Source: Bacillota bacterium
GTDB lineage: Bacteria > Bacillota > Clostridia > Oscillospirales > Oscillospiraceae
Length of the DNA stretch: 28,333 bases
Direction: 5' to 3'
Assembly: GCA_023459875.1 (NCBI GenBank)
Contig: JAEWRY010000036.1
Coordinates: forward strand, 1-28,333
Part shown: in pieces, positions 7,788 to 15,259 of the stretch
Layout of the letters: the number at the start of each line of letters is the position of its first letter
Position numbering within the stretch: position 1 is the first letter of the stretch
The notes under the pieces: generated by a model
Database searches by the model: none
What the model saw: the letters and a program-made list of their open reading frames with translations, nothing else
Told to the model about the DNA's origin: nothing
Position numbers and translations under genes: made by a program

Positions 7788-8684
7788 TTATGACGCGTAC
7801 ACGCCGTTTCTCTGCATTTTTGCCCGGTACATATTGTTGTCGGTTCTGGAAATGAACATATCGGGCTCTTCCCCGGAAGAAAAGAGATAGCGGGCAGCGC
7901 CGAAACTGGCGGTGACGCTAAACTTCTTTTCGCCGTTCATCAGTTCCATTTTTTCGATCTGAGCGCGCAGCCGCTCCGCCACGGCGGCGGCTTCCTTGAG
8001 GTCCGTTTCCGGCAGGCAGACAACGAACTCATCGCCGCCGTATCTTCCGAGGATATCGAAGGGTCTTACGTTCTCGCTCAGGCACCGGGCGGACTGTTTG
8101 AGCACTTCGTCGCCCGTCAGATGGCCGAACTTATCGTTCACCTGCTTAAAATGATCCAGATCAAGGAGGATCAGGCACAAGGGCAGTTTTTTCCGGTCGG
8201 CCCGCGCCATTTCCTGGCTCAGCTTCTGAACGAAAGCTCTCCTGTTCAGGATCCCGGTGACATAATCGTAAGTCGCGAAATACTTCGTCTCTTCTTCTAT
8301 TTTGTGCCGGCTGTCCTTCGTTTTTACGGATACGGTAAGGTCCCGGATGATGATTACCGCCCAGCTTTTTCCCTCGTAATCTTTGTAAATCCCGGAGGTG
8401 CAGTCGGCGGGGAATCTGACGCCGTCTTTCCTTATCAGATTGAGCTCCGCCCTCATGCTGCCTTTTTTCTCCCGATCCCACAGGGCGTTAAGCAGACGCG
8501 GGTCATCCGCGTCCACCAGTTCATCCCTGCCGATCCCGCGCAGTTCTTCCTCTTCTGCCCGGAACATTGCGCACGCCGCCTTATTCGCACGGTACACTTT
8601 TCCGTCGGGGTCCACGAGCAGGATCGCGTCCAGGCTGTTTTCAAAGATAAAACGGTAAAAACTCTCCAATATGAATTGATCCAT
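7788..8684 (-). CDS. PAS domain-containing diguanylate cyclase (GGDEF)
   Basis: A 298-residue cytoplasmic protein with no membrane segment. Residues about 10-120 form a PAS sensor domain (SLDAILLVDPDGKVYRANKA). A short linker leads to the GGDEF domain at about 137-296: DYVTGILNRRAF, the Mg-binding LLDLDHFKQVND, and an intact catalytic GGDEF at 216-220. An RxxD inhibitory site (RPFD, 207-210) lies five residues before GGDEF, so product feedback inhibition is expected. It should make cyclic di-GMP from two GTP in response to a small-molecule, redox or protein signal sensed by PAS. GAGGTG precedes the ATG. It stands alone, and no riboswitch or EAL protein is seen in the window. Confidence 0.95.
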   Translation of the reverse strand: MDQFILESFYRFIFENSLDAILLVDPDGKVYRANKAACAMFRAEEEELRGIGRDELVDADDPRLLNALWDREKKGSMRAELNLIRKDGVRFPADCTSGIYKDYEGKSWAVIIIRDLTVSVKTKDSRHKIEEETKYFATYDYVTGILNRRAFVQKLSQEMARADRKKLPLCLILLDLDHFKQVNDKFGHLTGDEVLKQSARCLSENVRPFDILGRYGGDEFVVCLPETDLKEAAAVAERLRAQIEKMELMNGEKKFSVTASFGAARYLFSSGEEPDMFISRTDNNMYRAKMQRNGVYAS

Positions 8685-8915
8685 TCCGTCACCTCACCGC
8701 GTTATACAGCTGCGCTGCAACTGGGTTTTTCATGGCGTCCAATCGGGGTTTCCCACGGATTCCGGCGGTTCCGGGCAAAAGCAACGTCAAAACGTTATTT
8801 TCTTCGAAACATTGGCGAGGCAGCCTTGGGGCATATGATACTATATTCCTTGTCATGCTTTAAAATACCGGGATCGGACAGGCGCTTTTCCGAACACTCG
8901 GTTTCCAGCCACCGC

Positions 8916-9281
8916 TCAAAACATCCTCAGCAGTCCTGCGAGCCAGACCCCCAGCATGTAGCCGAGGACGCCCAGCACGAGTGTGCCGAAAACATAAAAG
9001 AACGCGTTTTTATGTTCGTTTCCCCGAAAGAGATGAAAGCCTTCATACATAAAGGTGGAGAAAGTGGTGTACGAGCCCAGGAAACCGTCCCCCAGGAGAA
9101 GGTATTCCTTTCCCCCCGCGCCCGCGCCGGTCAGAAGTCCCAGGAGGATCGCGCCGGTCATGTTGATGAAAAAAGTCCCCAGGGGGAAGGCCCCGCTCTC
9201 CTTGCGGGATATCATCCTTCCGAGCTTGAATCTGCAAATCCCTCCGAATATTCCTCCAACGCCCACAAGAACCAAATCCAA
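8916..9281 (-). CDS. crcB: Fluoride channel CrcB/Fluc, second copy
   Basis: A 121-residue protein with four hydrophobic helices. It carries the family hallmarks: Asn40 in FFINMTGA and the phenylalanine-box segment GFLGSYTTFST at 66-76. Fluc channels are dual-topology dimers that let toxic fluoride leave the cell. The start is TTG, with GAGGA overlapping the TGA stop of the preceding crcB, seven bases upstream, so translation is tightly coupled. Having two tandem non-identical copies suggests an antiparallel heterodimer, as in other Gram-positive bacteria. It is last in its operon. Confidence 0.93.
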   Translation of the reverse strand: MDLVLVGVGGIFGGICRFKLGRMISRKESGAFPLGTFFINMTGAILLGLLTGAGAGGKEYLLLGDGFLGSYTTFSTFMYEGFHLFRGNEHKNAFFYVFGTLVLGVLGYMLGVWLAGLLRMF

Positions 9282-9288
9282 CTATTCC

Positions 9289-9714
9289 TCAATCGCTTTC
9301 ATTTTGATCTTTCTTTTTCCGCTCACCGGAAAGGCTCCGGGCCAGCTTCTGCGCACTCCGGCAGCCGAGATACGCAAATCCGAGGCCCAGTACCGCCGAC
9401 AAAACGAGATAGCCCGCCGCCGAAGCATAGTCGCCGCCGCTGATGAGTCCGGCTGTTTCCTTGCAAAGGGTGGAAAAGGTCGTGTAAGCCCCCAGAAAGC
9501 CGGTGGTGAGCCCGAGCCTGAGATCACCGTCACCGGTGCAGTCCTCAAGTGCCGCCGTCAGAAGAAAAGCCATCAGAAACGCGCCGCTCAGATTGACGGT
9601 GAGGGTACCCGCGGGAATTCCCCCCAGGAAGCTTTTCAGGCCCATTCCTCTCACAAGGTACCGGAGCACCGCGCCCAGAAAACTGCCGCACCCGATAAAA
9701 ACATATTTACGCAC
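9289..9714 (-). CDS. crcB: Fluoride channel CrcB/Fluc, first copy
   Basis: A 141-residue four-helix membrane protein, GTG start with GAGAAGG upstream. Asn41 (LTVNLSGAF) and GFLGAYTTFST at 72-82 are the conserved Fluc residues. The C-terminal tail is highly charged (GERKKKDQNESD), unlike the second copy. It follows the racemase gene by about 40 bases and precedes its paralogue by seven. No fluoride riboswitch was recognised upstream of the pair, which is unusual for crcB genes of this group; expression probably comes from the operon promoter upstream. Confidence 0.93.
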   Translation of the reverse strand: MRKYVFIGCGSFLGAVLRYLVRGMGLKSFLGGIPAGTLTVNLSGAFLMAFLLTAALEDCTGDGDLRLGLTTGFLGAYTTFSTLCKETAGLISGGDYASAAGYLVLSAVLGLGFAYLGCRSAQKLARSLSGERKKKDQNESD

Positions 9715-9756
9715 GAAAACTACAACCTTCTCACAGTCTCATCATAACGCCCCGGC

Positions 9757-10449
9757 TTACTGCTCCATGGCGGCAAGGGCGGCGGCCTCGGCGTGGAGGA
9801 GCGTGGTGTCGAAGAGGGGAATATCCGTATCCTCCTGGCTGACCAGCAGGCCGATTTCTGTGCAGCCCAGAACGACGCCCTGGACTCCCCGCTCGCCCAT
9901 CTCCGTCACGATCGCCAGGAGCTTCTCCCTGGACGAAGGGGAAATGACGCCGACGCACAGCTCGCTGTAAATGACGTGATTGATTAACGCCCGGTCGGCT
10001 TCGTCGGGGATGAGAACGGCGATGCCCCGGTCGTTGAGCCGTTTTTTATAGAAGTCCTGCTCCATGGTATATTTCGTACCCAGCAGGGCGACGATGGAGA
10101 TTCCAGACTCCAGAACCCGGGCCGCCGTGGCGTCCGCGATATGCAGGATGGGGATGCCTACCTGCTCCTGAATCTGGGGCGCCACCTTGTGCATGGTGTT
10201 GGTGCAAATGACGAGAAAGTCGGCCCCCGCAAGTTCCAGGCGCTTTGCCGCGTCGGCCAGAATGTCGCCGCCTCTTTCCCAGTCGCCGCTGGCCTGGCAG
10301 GCTTCGATCTCCTCAAAATCCACGCTGTACAGGAGGCATTTCGCCGAGTGCAGGCCGCCGAGGCGGTCCTTCACGGCGGTGTTGATGAGTTTATAATAAG
10401 TAACCGTGCTTTCCCAGCTCATACCGCCGATCAGGCCGATGGTTTTCAT
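9757..10449 (-). CDS. Aspartate/glutamate racemase family protein
   Basis: A 230-residue protein of usual family length. Start MKTIGLIGGMSWEST is characteristic. The two catalytic cysteines of a two-base racemase are both present, Cys82 in LVICTNTMH and Cys196 in VVLGCTEIG. It should interconvert L- and D-aspartate or a related amino acid without cofactor; the family also includes isomerases of other substrates. The start follows AGGAAGAAG; the frame is open upstream but that overlaps the HD gene. It lies between the HD-domain gene and the crcB pair in a five-gene minus-strand run, with no obvious functional link to either. Confidence 0.88.
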   Translation of the reverse strand: MKTIGLIGGMSWESTVTYYKLINTAVKDRLGGLHSAKCLLYSVDFEEIEACQASGDWERGGDILADAAKRLELAGADFLVICTNTMHKVAPQIQEQVGIPILHIADATAARVLESGISIVALLGTKYTMEQDFYKKRLNDRGIAVLIPDEADRALINHVIYSELCVGVISPSSREKLLAIVTEMGERGVQGVVLGCTEIGLLVSQEDTDIPLFDTTLLHAEAAALAAMEQ

Positions 10450-10501
10450 AGCTTCTTCCTTTCTTCCGTCCGTATTCTTCTTCTCCTCCGCTCCGTAGGA
10501 A

Positions 10502-10999
10502 TCATTGGCCGGCGAGAAACATGCGCTCACAGATCTCCCTGCCCGACGCGGTTTTGAATATCTTTCCGCAGGTGCTTTTGATCGTCTCTTGATCGTTCTG
10601 GTTTTCATAGAAATTGACCAAAAAATCGGCCTCCACCAAAATCTGATAGTCGATCCCGTCGATGTTTGTATAGGTGTGATGATGGGCAACCAGGAAGCTC
10701 ACACGCTGGATAAGCCCTTCGCCGAAACCCAGCTTTTTGAGCATTTCCTCGGCGTAAGGGGGGCCTTCCCGCTCCTGGAGCTTTCCGTCGCTCCTGCCGT
10801 ATTTCTCCATGGAAACCTTAATGCCGATGTCGTGGACGACGGCCGCCGCCCCGATCGTTTCGGAAAGGCCGGGCGGGATGTTTTCCATCTGGCAGATCAG
10901 TTTTGAAAATTCGTAGACCTTCAGGAAATGATGAATGAGCTCGGGCTCTCCCGCGTCGAACCGGATCATTTCCAGAATCAAATCGCTTATTTTATCCAT
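10502..10999 (-). CDS. HD-domain phosphohydrolase
   Basis: A 165-residue protein with the HD metal-binding pattern: His23/24 (LIHHFLKVYEF), His56-Asp57 (VVHDIG), a histidine cluster at 106-108 (AHHHTY) and Asp125 (VEADFLVN). Such proteins hydrolyse nucleotides or phosphoesters; without a Rel synthetase or other domain the substrate cannot be named. Its ATG overlaps the end of the upstream hydrolase gene by eight bases, so the two are translationally coupled. Confidence 0.9.
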   Translation of the reverse strand: MDKISDLILEMIRFDAGEPELIHHFLKVYEFSKLICQMENIPPGLSETIGAAAVVHDIGIKVSMEKYGRSDGKLQEREGPPYAEEMLKKLGFGEGLIQRVSFLVAHHHTYTNIDGIDYQILVEADFLVNFYENQNDQETIKSTCGKIFKTASGREICERMFLAGQ

Positions 11000-12173
11000 C
11001 GGAATTCTCCTCCAAATTAAACTTTCCTTCCTGCTGCTCCAGCTTTTCCGGACTCAGGGCGCCCTTTTTGCCGAATTTGTCCCAGCGGGGATGGGGGATG
11101 TTTTTGAGGGCCAGAACGGCAAGGGCCTTAAGCGTACCCGTCACCACTCCCCCGTTTTCCGATTCAATGTTCTTCGCGGCGGCGAGCATCACGGGAACGT
11201 CCTTCTGCCACTGGGCGGAAAATTCCGCGAAGGAGGTGGCGCTGCTTGAAATCAGAACCGAGTACAGCGCGTCGGTAAACTGCTCGCGCTCCTCGTCCGA
11301 CATGGCCCCGAGCCAGTCGCTGAGAGTCTTGTTCAGATACTGCGCGCCGGGGGAAAGCTGCTTCAGAACGTGAAAGTCGTCCTCCTCCACCGCCCAGGAA
11401 AAGGGGTCGTGCTGCATCAGACCGCCGAACCCCTTGCTCTCCACCACGTAATAGTCCTCCTGGTTTTCCAGGAGCATCCCGATGAGGGAGGACTGGGGCA
11501 GGGTTTTGTGGATCAGGGCGCTCACGCGGCGGTACTCCCCGCTCTCAAAAATATTGTCCTTGAAGCCGGGGCCGTCGTGGGAGTAAACGCGCAGGATGCG
11601 CCCGCGGACCTTGGGCGCACACCGCATGGCCGAATAGACCGCCAGATTGCCGCCCTTGGAATGGCCGCCGACGATGAGAGAGCCGGAAAACCTTCCCGCC
11701 ACGTATTCCAGATACCGCAGCGCGTCCTCCTGGGAGGGCACGGGGCTGATGAAGGCCATGTTGAAGTCTTCCTTCCACCCGGTGAAGGTGGCGTCGGTAC
11801 CGCGGAAGGCGATGTAAGCCGTCTCCTCATCCAGAAAAAAGGTGACGGCGGAAAACTGCTTTTCGAGCTTTGAGTCCAGTTCGTCCACATAATAATTAGC
11901 CTTCACATCCCGGAAGCGGGGGCTGGCGGCCAGGGCAAAGAGCAGCCTCCGGTTGCTCTCGTGGTCACGGACGCCGTTAAACATTGAGGAGAAGCATTCG
12001 GCTCTCAGCAGGTCCCCGATCCGGACCGGCTCGGCGTTTCTCGCAAGGCCCGGGATGAGGGAGGTAAAATAGACATAGGAAAGCTGCGACAGGACCAGAC
12101 TGTCCACCGGGTTAAAGGGCTTTTCCGCGAGCCCCGCCATCTGGTTTTCCACGTAGTCCACGATGTTCCACAT
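10992..12173 (-). CDS. Mbeg1-like / DUF2974 alpha/beta-hydrolase
   Basis: A 393-residue protein. Residues 1-60 (MWNIVDYVENQ, then NPVDSLVLSQLSYV) and FRGTD at 123-127 are typical of the DUF2974 (Mbeg1-like) family. The nucleophile elbow GGHSKGGNLAVY at about 169-180 places Ser172 as the catalytic serine, and SHDGPGF further on is the usual acid region. It is a lipase- or esterase-like enzyme of unknown substrate, with no signal peptide. The start is the ATG after AGGAGAGGG; an upstream ATG-containing extension to 12248 is unlikely because it would overlap the promoter. First gene of the run ending with the two crcB genes. Confidence 0.85.
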   Translation of the reverse strand: MWNIVDYVENQMAGLAEKPFNPVDSLVLSQLSYVYFTSLIPGLARNAEPVRIGDLLRAECFSSMFNGVRDHESNRRLLFALAASPRFRDVKANYYVDELDSKLEKQFSAVTFFLDEETAYIAFRGTDATFTGWKEDFNMAFISPVPSQEDALRYLEYVAGRFSGSLIVGGHSKGGNLAVYSAMRCAPKVRGRILRVYSHDGPGFKDNIFESGEYRRVSALIHKTLPQSSLIGMLLENQEDYYVVESKGFGGLMQHDPFSWAVEEDDFHVLKQLSPGAQYLNKTLSDWLGAMSDEEREQFTDALYSVLISSSATSFAEFSAQWQKDVPVMLAAAKNIESENGGVVTGTLKALAVLALKNIPHPRWDKFGKKGALSPEKLEQQEGKFNLEENSDG

Positions 12174-12236
12174 TGCTGCCCTCTCCTTTCCTGCCGAGGC
12201 GGTGACCTTATCTGTTTTCATTAGTACTATAATGAG

Positions 12237-12265
12237 AACATAATACATTGAAGGGGACGCGTCAA
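12237..12265 (-). promoter_or_regulatory. Sigma-A promoter of the hydrolase-HD-racemase-crcB operon
   Basis: On the minus strand TTGACG is followed after 17 bases by TATGTT, about 64 bases before the ATG of the Mbeg1-like gene. A second AT-rich stretch (TTATAG) lies slightly downstream. Confidence 0.5.
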
Positions 12266-12275
12266 GTAAAATTTA

Positions 12276-12319
12276 GCTCCGCCGGTGTTTCCGATAGGCA
12301 GCGGAAACGCCGGCGGAGC
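12276..12319 (-). terminator. Terminator hairpin of the sigma-factor operon
   Basis: An 18-bp stem with one G-T type mismatch (arms begin GCTCCGCCGG and end CCGGCGGAGC) and an 8-base loop. On the minus strand it is followed by TAAATTTT and lies just after the Yip1-like stop. It also separates that operon from the next promoter. Confidence 0.85.
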
Positions 12320-12336
12320 ATTTTGTTTCGTTGCGG

Positions 12337-12900
12337 TTATAGAACGGGCGTCATGAGCCCCGCGAATCCGTTGAGCCACGCAAGCGCGAGGATCAGAATT
12401 CCGACAACGGCAAACGCGCCGAGCATCCTGCCGCCGGTCAGCCCGGCCACCTCTCTTAGGTAAATCACATATAAAATAGTCTTCCAGATGAGGATCCCGA
12501 TGAAAACGATGCCCAGGAGCATGCCCCAGACGCTGTTGTTCCAGAAGACAGTAAAGAAGGTCTCGCTGTAGGCGACCGCCAGGGAGCAGAGCAGGGTCGG
12601 GAAAAAGGTCATGCCCCATGTGTCGAGATACGCGTTCAGCGGCGCCTTGCTGCCGAAGAGGCGGCAGACCAAGAAGAGCGCCGCGCAGACGGCGAGGTAG
12701 CTGAGGCATCCGTAAACGGTGGTAAGCAGCATCCGGGGAAGGTCGGGGGCGGTGGGAAAGGGGCCCGCGAAATAGGACAGCAGCGGGGCGAAGATAGTAT
12801 CGATTAAAATCGTAACCGCGGCGAGCAAGAAGGCCAGCGCCCTGTTCCGGTTCCGGAAGGCCTCCGCCGGGCGATTCAACGCGTCAAAAAAAGACTTCAT
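12337..12900 (-). CDS. Yip1-domain-like membrane protein
   Basis: A 187-residue protein with about five hydrophobic helices after an amphipathic start (MKSFFDALNRPAEAF). The opening F-x-x-P-x-x-x-F and the helix pattern resemble bacterial YIP1-family membrane proteins of unknown role. GGAGG lies six bases before the ATG. It is last in a four-gene operon and two bases downstream of the small membrane-protein gene. The open frame upstream of this ATG is the small gene read in another frame. Confidence 0.75.
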   Translation of the reverse strand: MKSFFDALNRPAEAFRNRNRALAFLLAAVTILIDTIFAPLLSYFAGPFPTAPDLPRMLLTTVYGCLSYLAVCAALFLVCRLFGSKAPLNAYLDTWGMTFFPTLLCSLAVAYSETFFTVFWNNSVWGMLLGIVFIGILIWKTILYVIYLREVAGLTGGRMLGAFAVVGILILALAWLNGFAGLMTPVL

Positions 12901-12902
12901 CA

Positions 12903-13151
12903 CTAACCTCCGAAGGCTCTCAATATAAAATTCGTATATCCGGTTCCCCAGATGGCGGTGCAGACCAGGGTCTGGGCAGCGGATAGTCCGAAGGCGAACC
13001 GCCAGGGGCGCACGGTGATGAACCTGAGCGCCTTCGCGGCTTTCGAGGCCTCGTACTTCCGGCATTCCGGCAGGATTTCGCCGAGCATTTTTTCCTTCTG
13101 CCCAAGCTTCGGCAGCGAAGCGTTTTCCAATACGGCGTAGGTTTTTTTCAT
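12903..13151 (-). CDS. Small single-helix membrane protein next to ECF sigma gene
   Basis: An 82-residue protein with a charged N-terminal half (LGQKEKMLGEILPECRKYEA) and one hydrophobic segment near 52-76. It begins four bases after the sigma-factor stop, where an anti-sigma factor is commonly encoded. It lacks a zinc-binding HxxxCxxC motif, so it is not a classical ZAS-type anti-sigma. A regulatory role is inferred from position alone; otherwise it is not recognised. Confidence 0.7.
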   Translation of the reverse strand: MKKTYAVLENASLPKLGQKEKMLGEILPECRKYEASKAAKALRFITVRPWRFAFGLSAAQTLVCTAIWGTGYTNFILRAFGG

Positions 13152-13155
13152 TGAA

Positions 13156-13725
13156 CTACCCCTCCTTCCCGCAGACGATCCGGTATTCCCTGAGAAACGC
13201 GCCCCTCGCTCTCGTGAGCGCGCTTTCCACCGCTTTCGGGGACTTCTTCATGATCCGGGCGATCTCTTTTACGCTCCTGCCCTCCACGTATTTGAGCATC
13301 AGAACGATTCTGTGCTGCTGAGGAATCTTCGCGAGGCACTCGCAGACGGTTTCGCTTTCCAGGGCTGATTCCATCATCCGCTCCGTATCCTGGTTCGGGT
13401 CGCTGAGGCTCTCGGTAAGCTCACCGTCCAGGCCCACCAGCTCGGCCTTCTGCGCATACCGCTTCCGGTAAAAATCGCAGAGCTTGTTTCCGGCGATTTT
13501 AAAGATCCAGGTCCGCTCCGAGCTGAAGGCATGGAATTCTCCCATGCCTTTGAAGACGTCGAGGAAAATGTCCTGGGTGATGTCTTCCGCCAGAGCCTTG
13601 TCCAGGCCGGCGCGCAGGAAGACATACCGGTAGATTTCATCCGCATAGGCCCGGTAGAGCGATATGAACTTTTCTTCCTTTTTGTTTCCCGCCATCTCCA
13701 CAAAGCCGCCCTCATTCCCCGGCAA
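13156..13725 (-). CDS. ECF-type RNA polymerase sigma factor
   Basis: A 189-residue sigma-70 family protein with only regions 2 and 4, as in ECF sigma factors. Region 2 (about 20-88) contains LYRAYADEIYRYVFLRAG, the AEDITQDIFLDVF helix and RTWIFKIAGNKLCDFYR. Region 4 (about 125-180) contains IPQQHRIVLMLKYVEGRSVK and the recognition helix SPKAVESALTRAR. Three in-frame starts are possible: TTG at 13725 (best ribosome site, AAGGGAG seven bases upstream), GTG at 13701 (GAGGG) and ATG at 13695. The first overlaps the lipoprotein gene by 14 bases. It probably directs a cell-envelope response regulon; no autoregulatory promoter could be assigned. Confidence 0.93.
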   Translation of the reverse strand: MPGNEGGFVEMAGNKKEEKFISLYRAYADEIYRYVFLRAGLDKALAEDITQDIFLDVFKGMGEFHAFSSERTWIFKIAGNKLCDFYRKRYAQKAELVGLDGELTESLSDPNQDTERMMESALESETVCECLAKIPQQHRIVLMLKYVEGRSVKEIARIMKKSPKAVESALTRARGAFLREYRIVCGKEG

Positions 13726-14125
13726 CGGTGATCTCCCTTGTGCTCAGAACTTCGTCTTTATAACTGATTTCCAATTTGAGCGTGCCGGCCGGCGCCTTCT
13801 CCCCTTCCAGGGAAAAAACGATGACGCCGTGTTTGTCGGTGGCCATGCTCTTTGTTTCGTTCTTAATTTCATTCCCGTCCAGATACCACTTCGCCGTATA
13901 TTCCATTCCCTTTGGGGACTCGATGAAATACACGCTGGCGTAAACGTCCTTCCCCGCCGCGAGCTGATCCGGCTGCTTTACCGCCTCCAGACTCTCCTTG
14001 TCGGTATAGGACTCGTTGGACACGACATAGCCCGACACGGTATTGGACTTGCCGCATCCGGCAAGGAAAACCGCAAATACCGACAGGATAAGAATGAGCA
14101 GCGCCGCATTTTTAAGAATTTTCAT
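13712..14125 (-). CDS. Lipoprotein of the ECF sigma operon
   Basis: A 137-residue protein with a signal peptide and lipobox LAGC (lipidated Cys24), so it is anchored outside the membrane. The mature part (about 40-137) is predicted beta-rich: SGYVVSNESYTDKESL, then VYASVYFIESPKGMEYTAKW, then LDGNEI and a final TREITV strand, like a small Ig-like domain. GGGAGGCC precedes the ATG. It is the first gene of the sigma-factor operon, so it may sense or respond to an envelope signal. No named family is recognised. Confidence 0.85.
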   Translation of the reverse strand: MKILKNAALLILILSVFAVFLAGCGKSNTVSGYVVSNESYTDKESLEAVKQPDQLAAGKDVYASVYFIESPKGMEYTAKWYLDGNEIKNETKSMATDKHGVIVFSLEGEKAPAGTLKLEISYKDEVLSTREITVAGE

Positions 14126-14254
14126 AGATGAGGCCTCCCGTTTGCCATAATGATACTCGCTTTACCCGCGAAATTCACCGCCCTACACAGGGGTAGTCGT
14201 ATTTTTAGCGAAAATCCTTCGCAAAATAAAAAATAACATGCCTTAAGCATGTGA
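14126..14254. other. Upstream region of the lipoprotein-sigma operon
   Basis: No gene. On the minus strand it holds short inverted repeats (GCGAA/TTCGC near 14206-14222 and CTAC/GTAG near 14192-14205). A 6-bp hairpin at 14236-14252 (ACATGC, loop CTTAA, GCATGT) directly adjoins repeat element A1. No standard sigma-A boxes are convincing, which would fit transcription by an alternative sigma factor, possibly the ECF factor of this operon. Confidence 0.35.
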
Positions 14255-14457
14255 GGCTGTCGAAAAACATGTTTTTCGACAAAACGACAAGATGGAAGCG
14301 GCTCTATGGAGCCGCAAAAAGAGTGCCTAGCGGGAAGTGAATTCCCGCTAGGCACTGGTATTCAACCTTTTGCGGATTTCGGTCACGGAGCGCAACGCAA
14401 AATCCGCAAAAGCTTTTCGCCCATGGCGAAAAGGACGAGGGACTTTTTTGACAGGCT
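14255..14457 (+). repeat. Multi-hairpin repeat element, family A, copy 1
   Basis: A chain of five hairpins in order. 14258-14281: a 24-base perfect palindrome starting TGTCGAAAAACA. 14298-14315: GCGGCTC/GAGCCGC with loop TATG. 14322-14356: a 15-bp perfect stem with arm AGTGCCTAGCGGGAA and loop GTGAA. 14367-14412: arms CTTTTGCGGATTT and AAATCCGCAAAAG around a 20-base loop. 14413-14433: CTTTTCGCC/GGCGAAAAG. The same order occurs inverted at 26891-27078 and partly at 28057-28164. After GGACTTTTTT a further fragment resembling the element start (ACAGGCTG, then TGTCGAA) follows, as if a second copy began here. No coding capacity. Confidence 0.88.
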
Positions 14458-14485
14458 GCATGTCGAATCTATGGTCCATATTTGA

Positions 14486-14529
14486 AAAAAACTACCTGCG
14501 AAATCCTCAGATTTCGCAGGTAGTTTTTT
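14486..14529. terminator. Bidirectional terminator of the amino-acid ABC operon
   Basis: A perfect 19-bp stem (AAAAAACTACCTGCGAAAT and its complement) with a 6-base loop and six T residues on either strand. It overlaps the stop codon of the ATPase gene by two bases. Confidence 0.93.
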
Positions 14530-15259
14530 ATAAGATGCAGCTTAAAAATTCTCTGGTCCGGGTTTCCCTGGGATTGCTGAAAAGCTCCGTTGGGATCCCC
14601 TCCTCCACGATGGCGCCGTCCGACATGAAGATGACCCGGTCGGCCACGTCACGGGCGAAGCCCATCTCGTGGGTGACGACCACCATGGTCATTCCGTCGG
14701 CGGCGAGCTGCTTCATAACCTGCAGAACCTCGCCGATCATCTCGGGGTCCAGGGCCGAGGTAGGCTCGTCGAAGAGCATGATGTCCGGCTGCATGGCAAG
14801 GGACCGGGCGATGGCCACCCGCTGCTTCTGTCCGCCGGAGAGCTGATGGGGATAGCAGTCCGCCTTATCTTCCAGCCCGACCCGCCGGAGAAGCTCCAGG
14901 GCTTTTGCCTCCGCTTCCGGTTTCGTCATCTTCTTGAGATCGACGGGGGCGAGCATAATATTCTTCTTAACGGTCAGGTGGGAAAACAAATTGAAGCTCT
15001 GGAACACCATGCCGATGTTTTCCCGCACCTTATTGATGTTCGTGTGTTTGTCCGTGATGGTGAAGCCGTCCACGGTGATCTCTCCGCCGGTCACCTCTTC
15101 GAGCTTATTCATGCACCGGAGCAGCGTGGATTTTCCGGACCCGGAGGGACCGATGATGCAGACGACCTCCCCTTCGCTCACCGTCATGTCGATCCCTTTG
15201 AGGACGGAGAGCTTGGAAAAGCTTTTCTGCAGATTTTTAACGATAATCTTTTCTTTCAT
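14528..15259 (-). CDS. Polar amino-acid ABC importer, ATP-binding protein
   Basis: A 243-residue ATPase of the GlnQ/HisP class. Walker A GPSGSGKST at 37-45, Q-loop FQSFNLF near 86-92, signature LSGGQ at 140-144, Walker B IMLFDEP at 160-166, H-loop His197. The phrase SGGQKQRVAIARSLAMQP is characteristic of amino-acid importers. Its start overlaps the permease gene by 23 bases. It energises the permease and lipoprotein encoded upstream. Confidence 0.95.
   Translation of the reverse strand: MKEKIIVKNLQKSFSKLSVLKGIDMTVSEGEVVCIIGPSGSGKSTLLRCMNKLEEVTGGEITVDGFTITDKHTNINKVRENIGMVFQSFNLFSHLTVKKNIMLAPVDLKKMTKPEAEAKALELLRRVGLEDKADCYPHQLSGGQKQRVAIARSLAMQPDIMLFDEPTSALDPEMIGEVLQVMKQLAADGMTMVVVTHEMGFARDVADRVIFMSDGAIVEEGIPTELFSNPRETRTREFLSCIL

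Noticed and set aside
7479..7793. A 104-codon open frame on the plus strand
   Set aside because: Antisense to the ABC ATPase remnant, which matches a known family on the minus strand.
8121..9443. A 440-codon open frame on the plus strand
   Set aside because: Antisense to the GGDEF and crcB genes; high GC leaves opposite frames open. No domain seen.
9715..9756. Fluoride riboswitch before crcB
   Set aside because: The gap is too short and no crcB-motif consensus was found by eye.
10450..10689. N-terminal extension of the racemase
   Set aside because: Overlaps the HD gene in another frame and lacks a ribosome site; MKTIGLIGG after AGGAAGAAG is the natural start.
14255..14457. CRISPR array
   Set aside because: The hairpins differ from one another in sequence and spacing; there are no uniform repeats or spacers and no cas genes.
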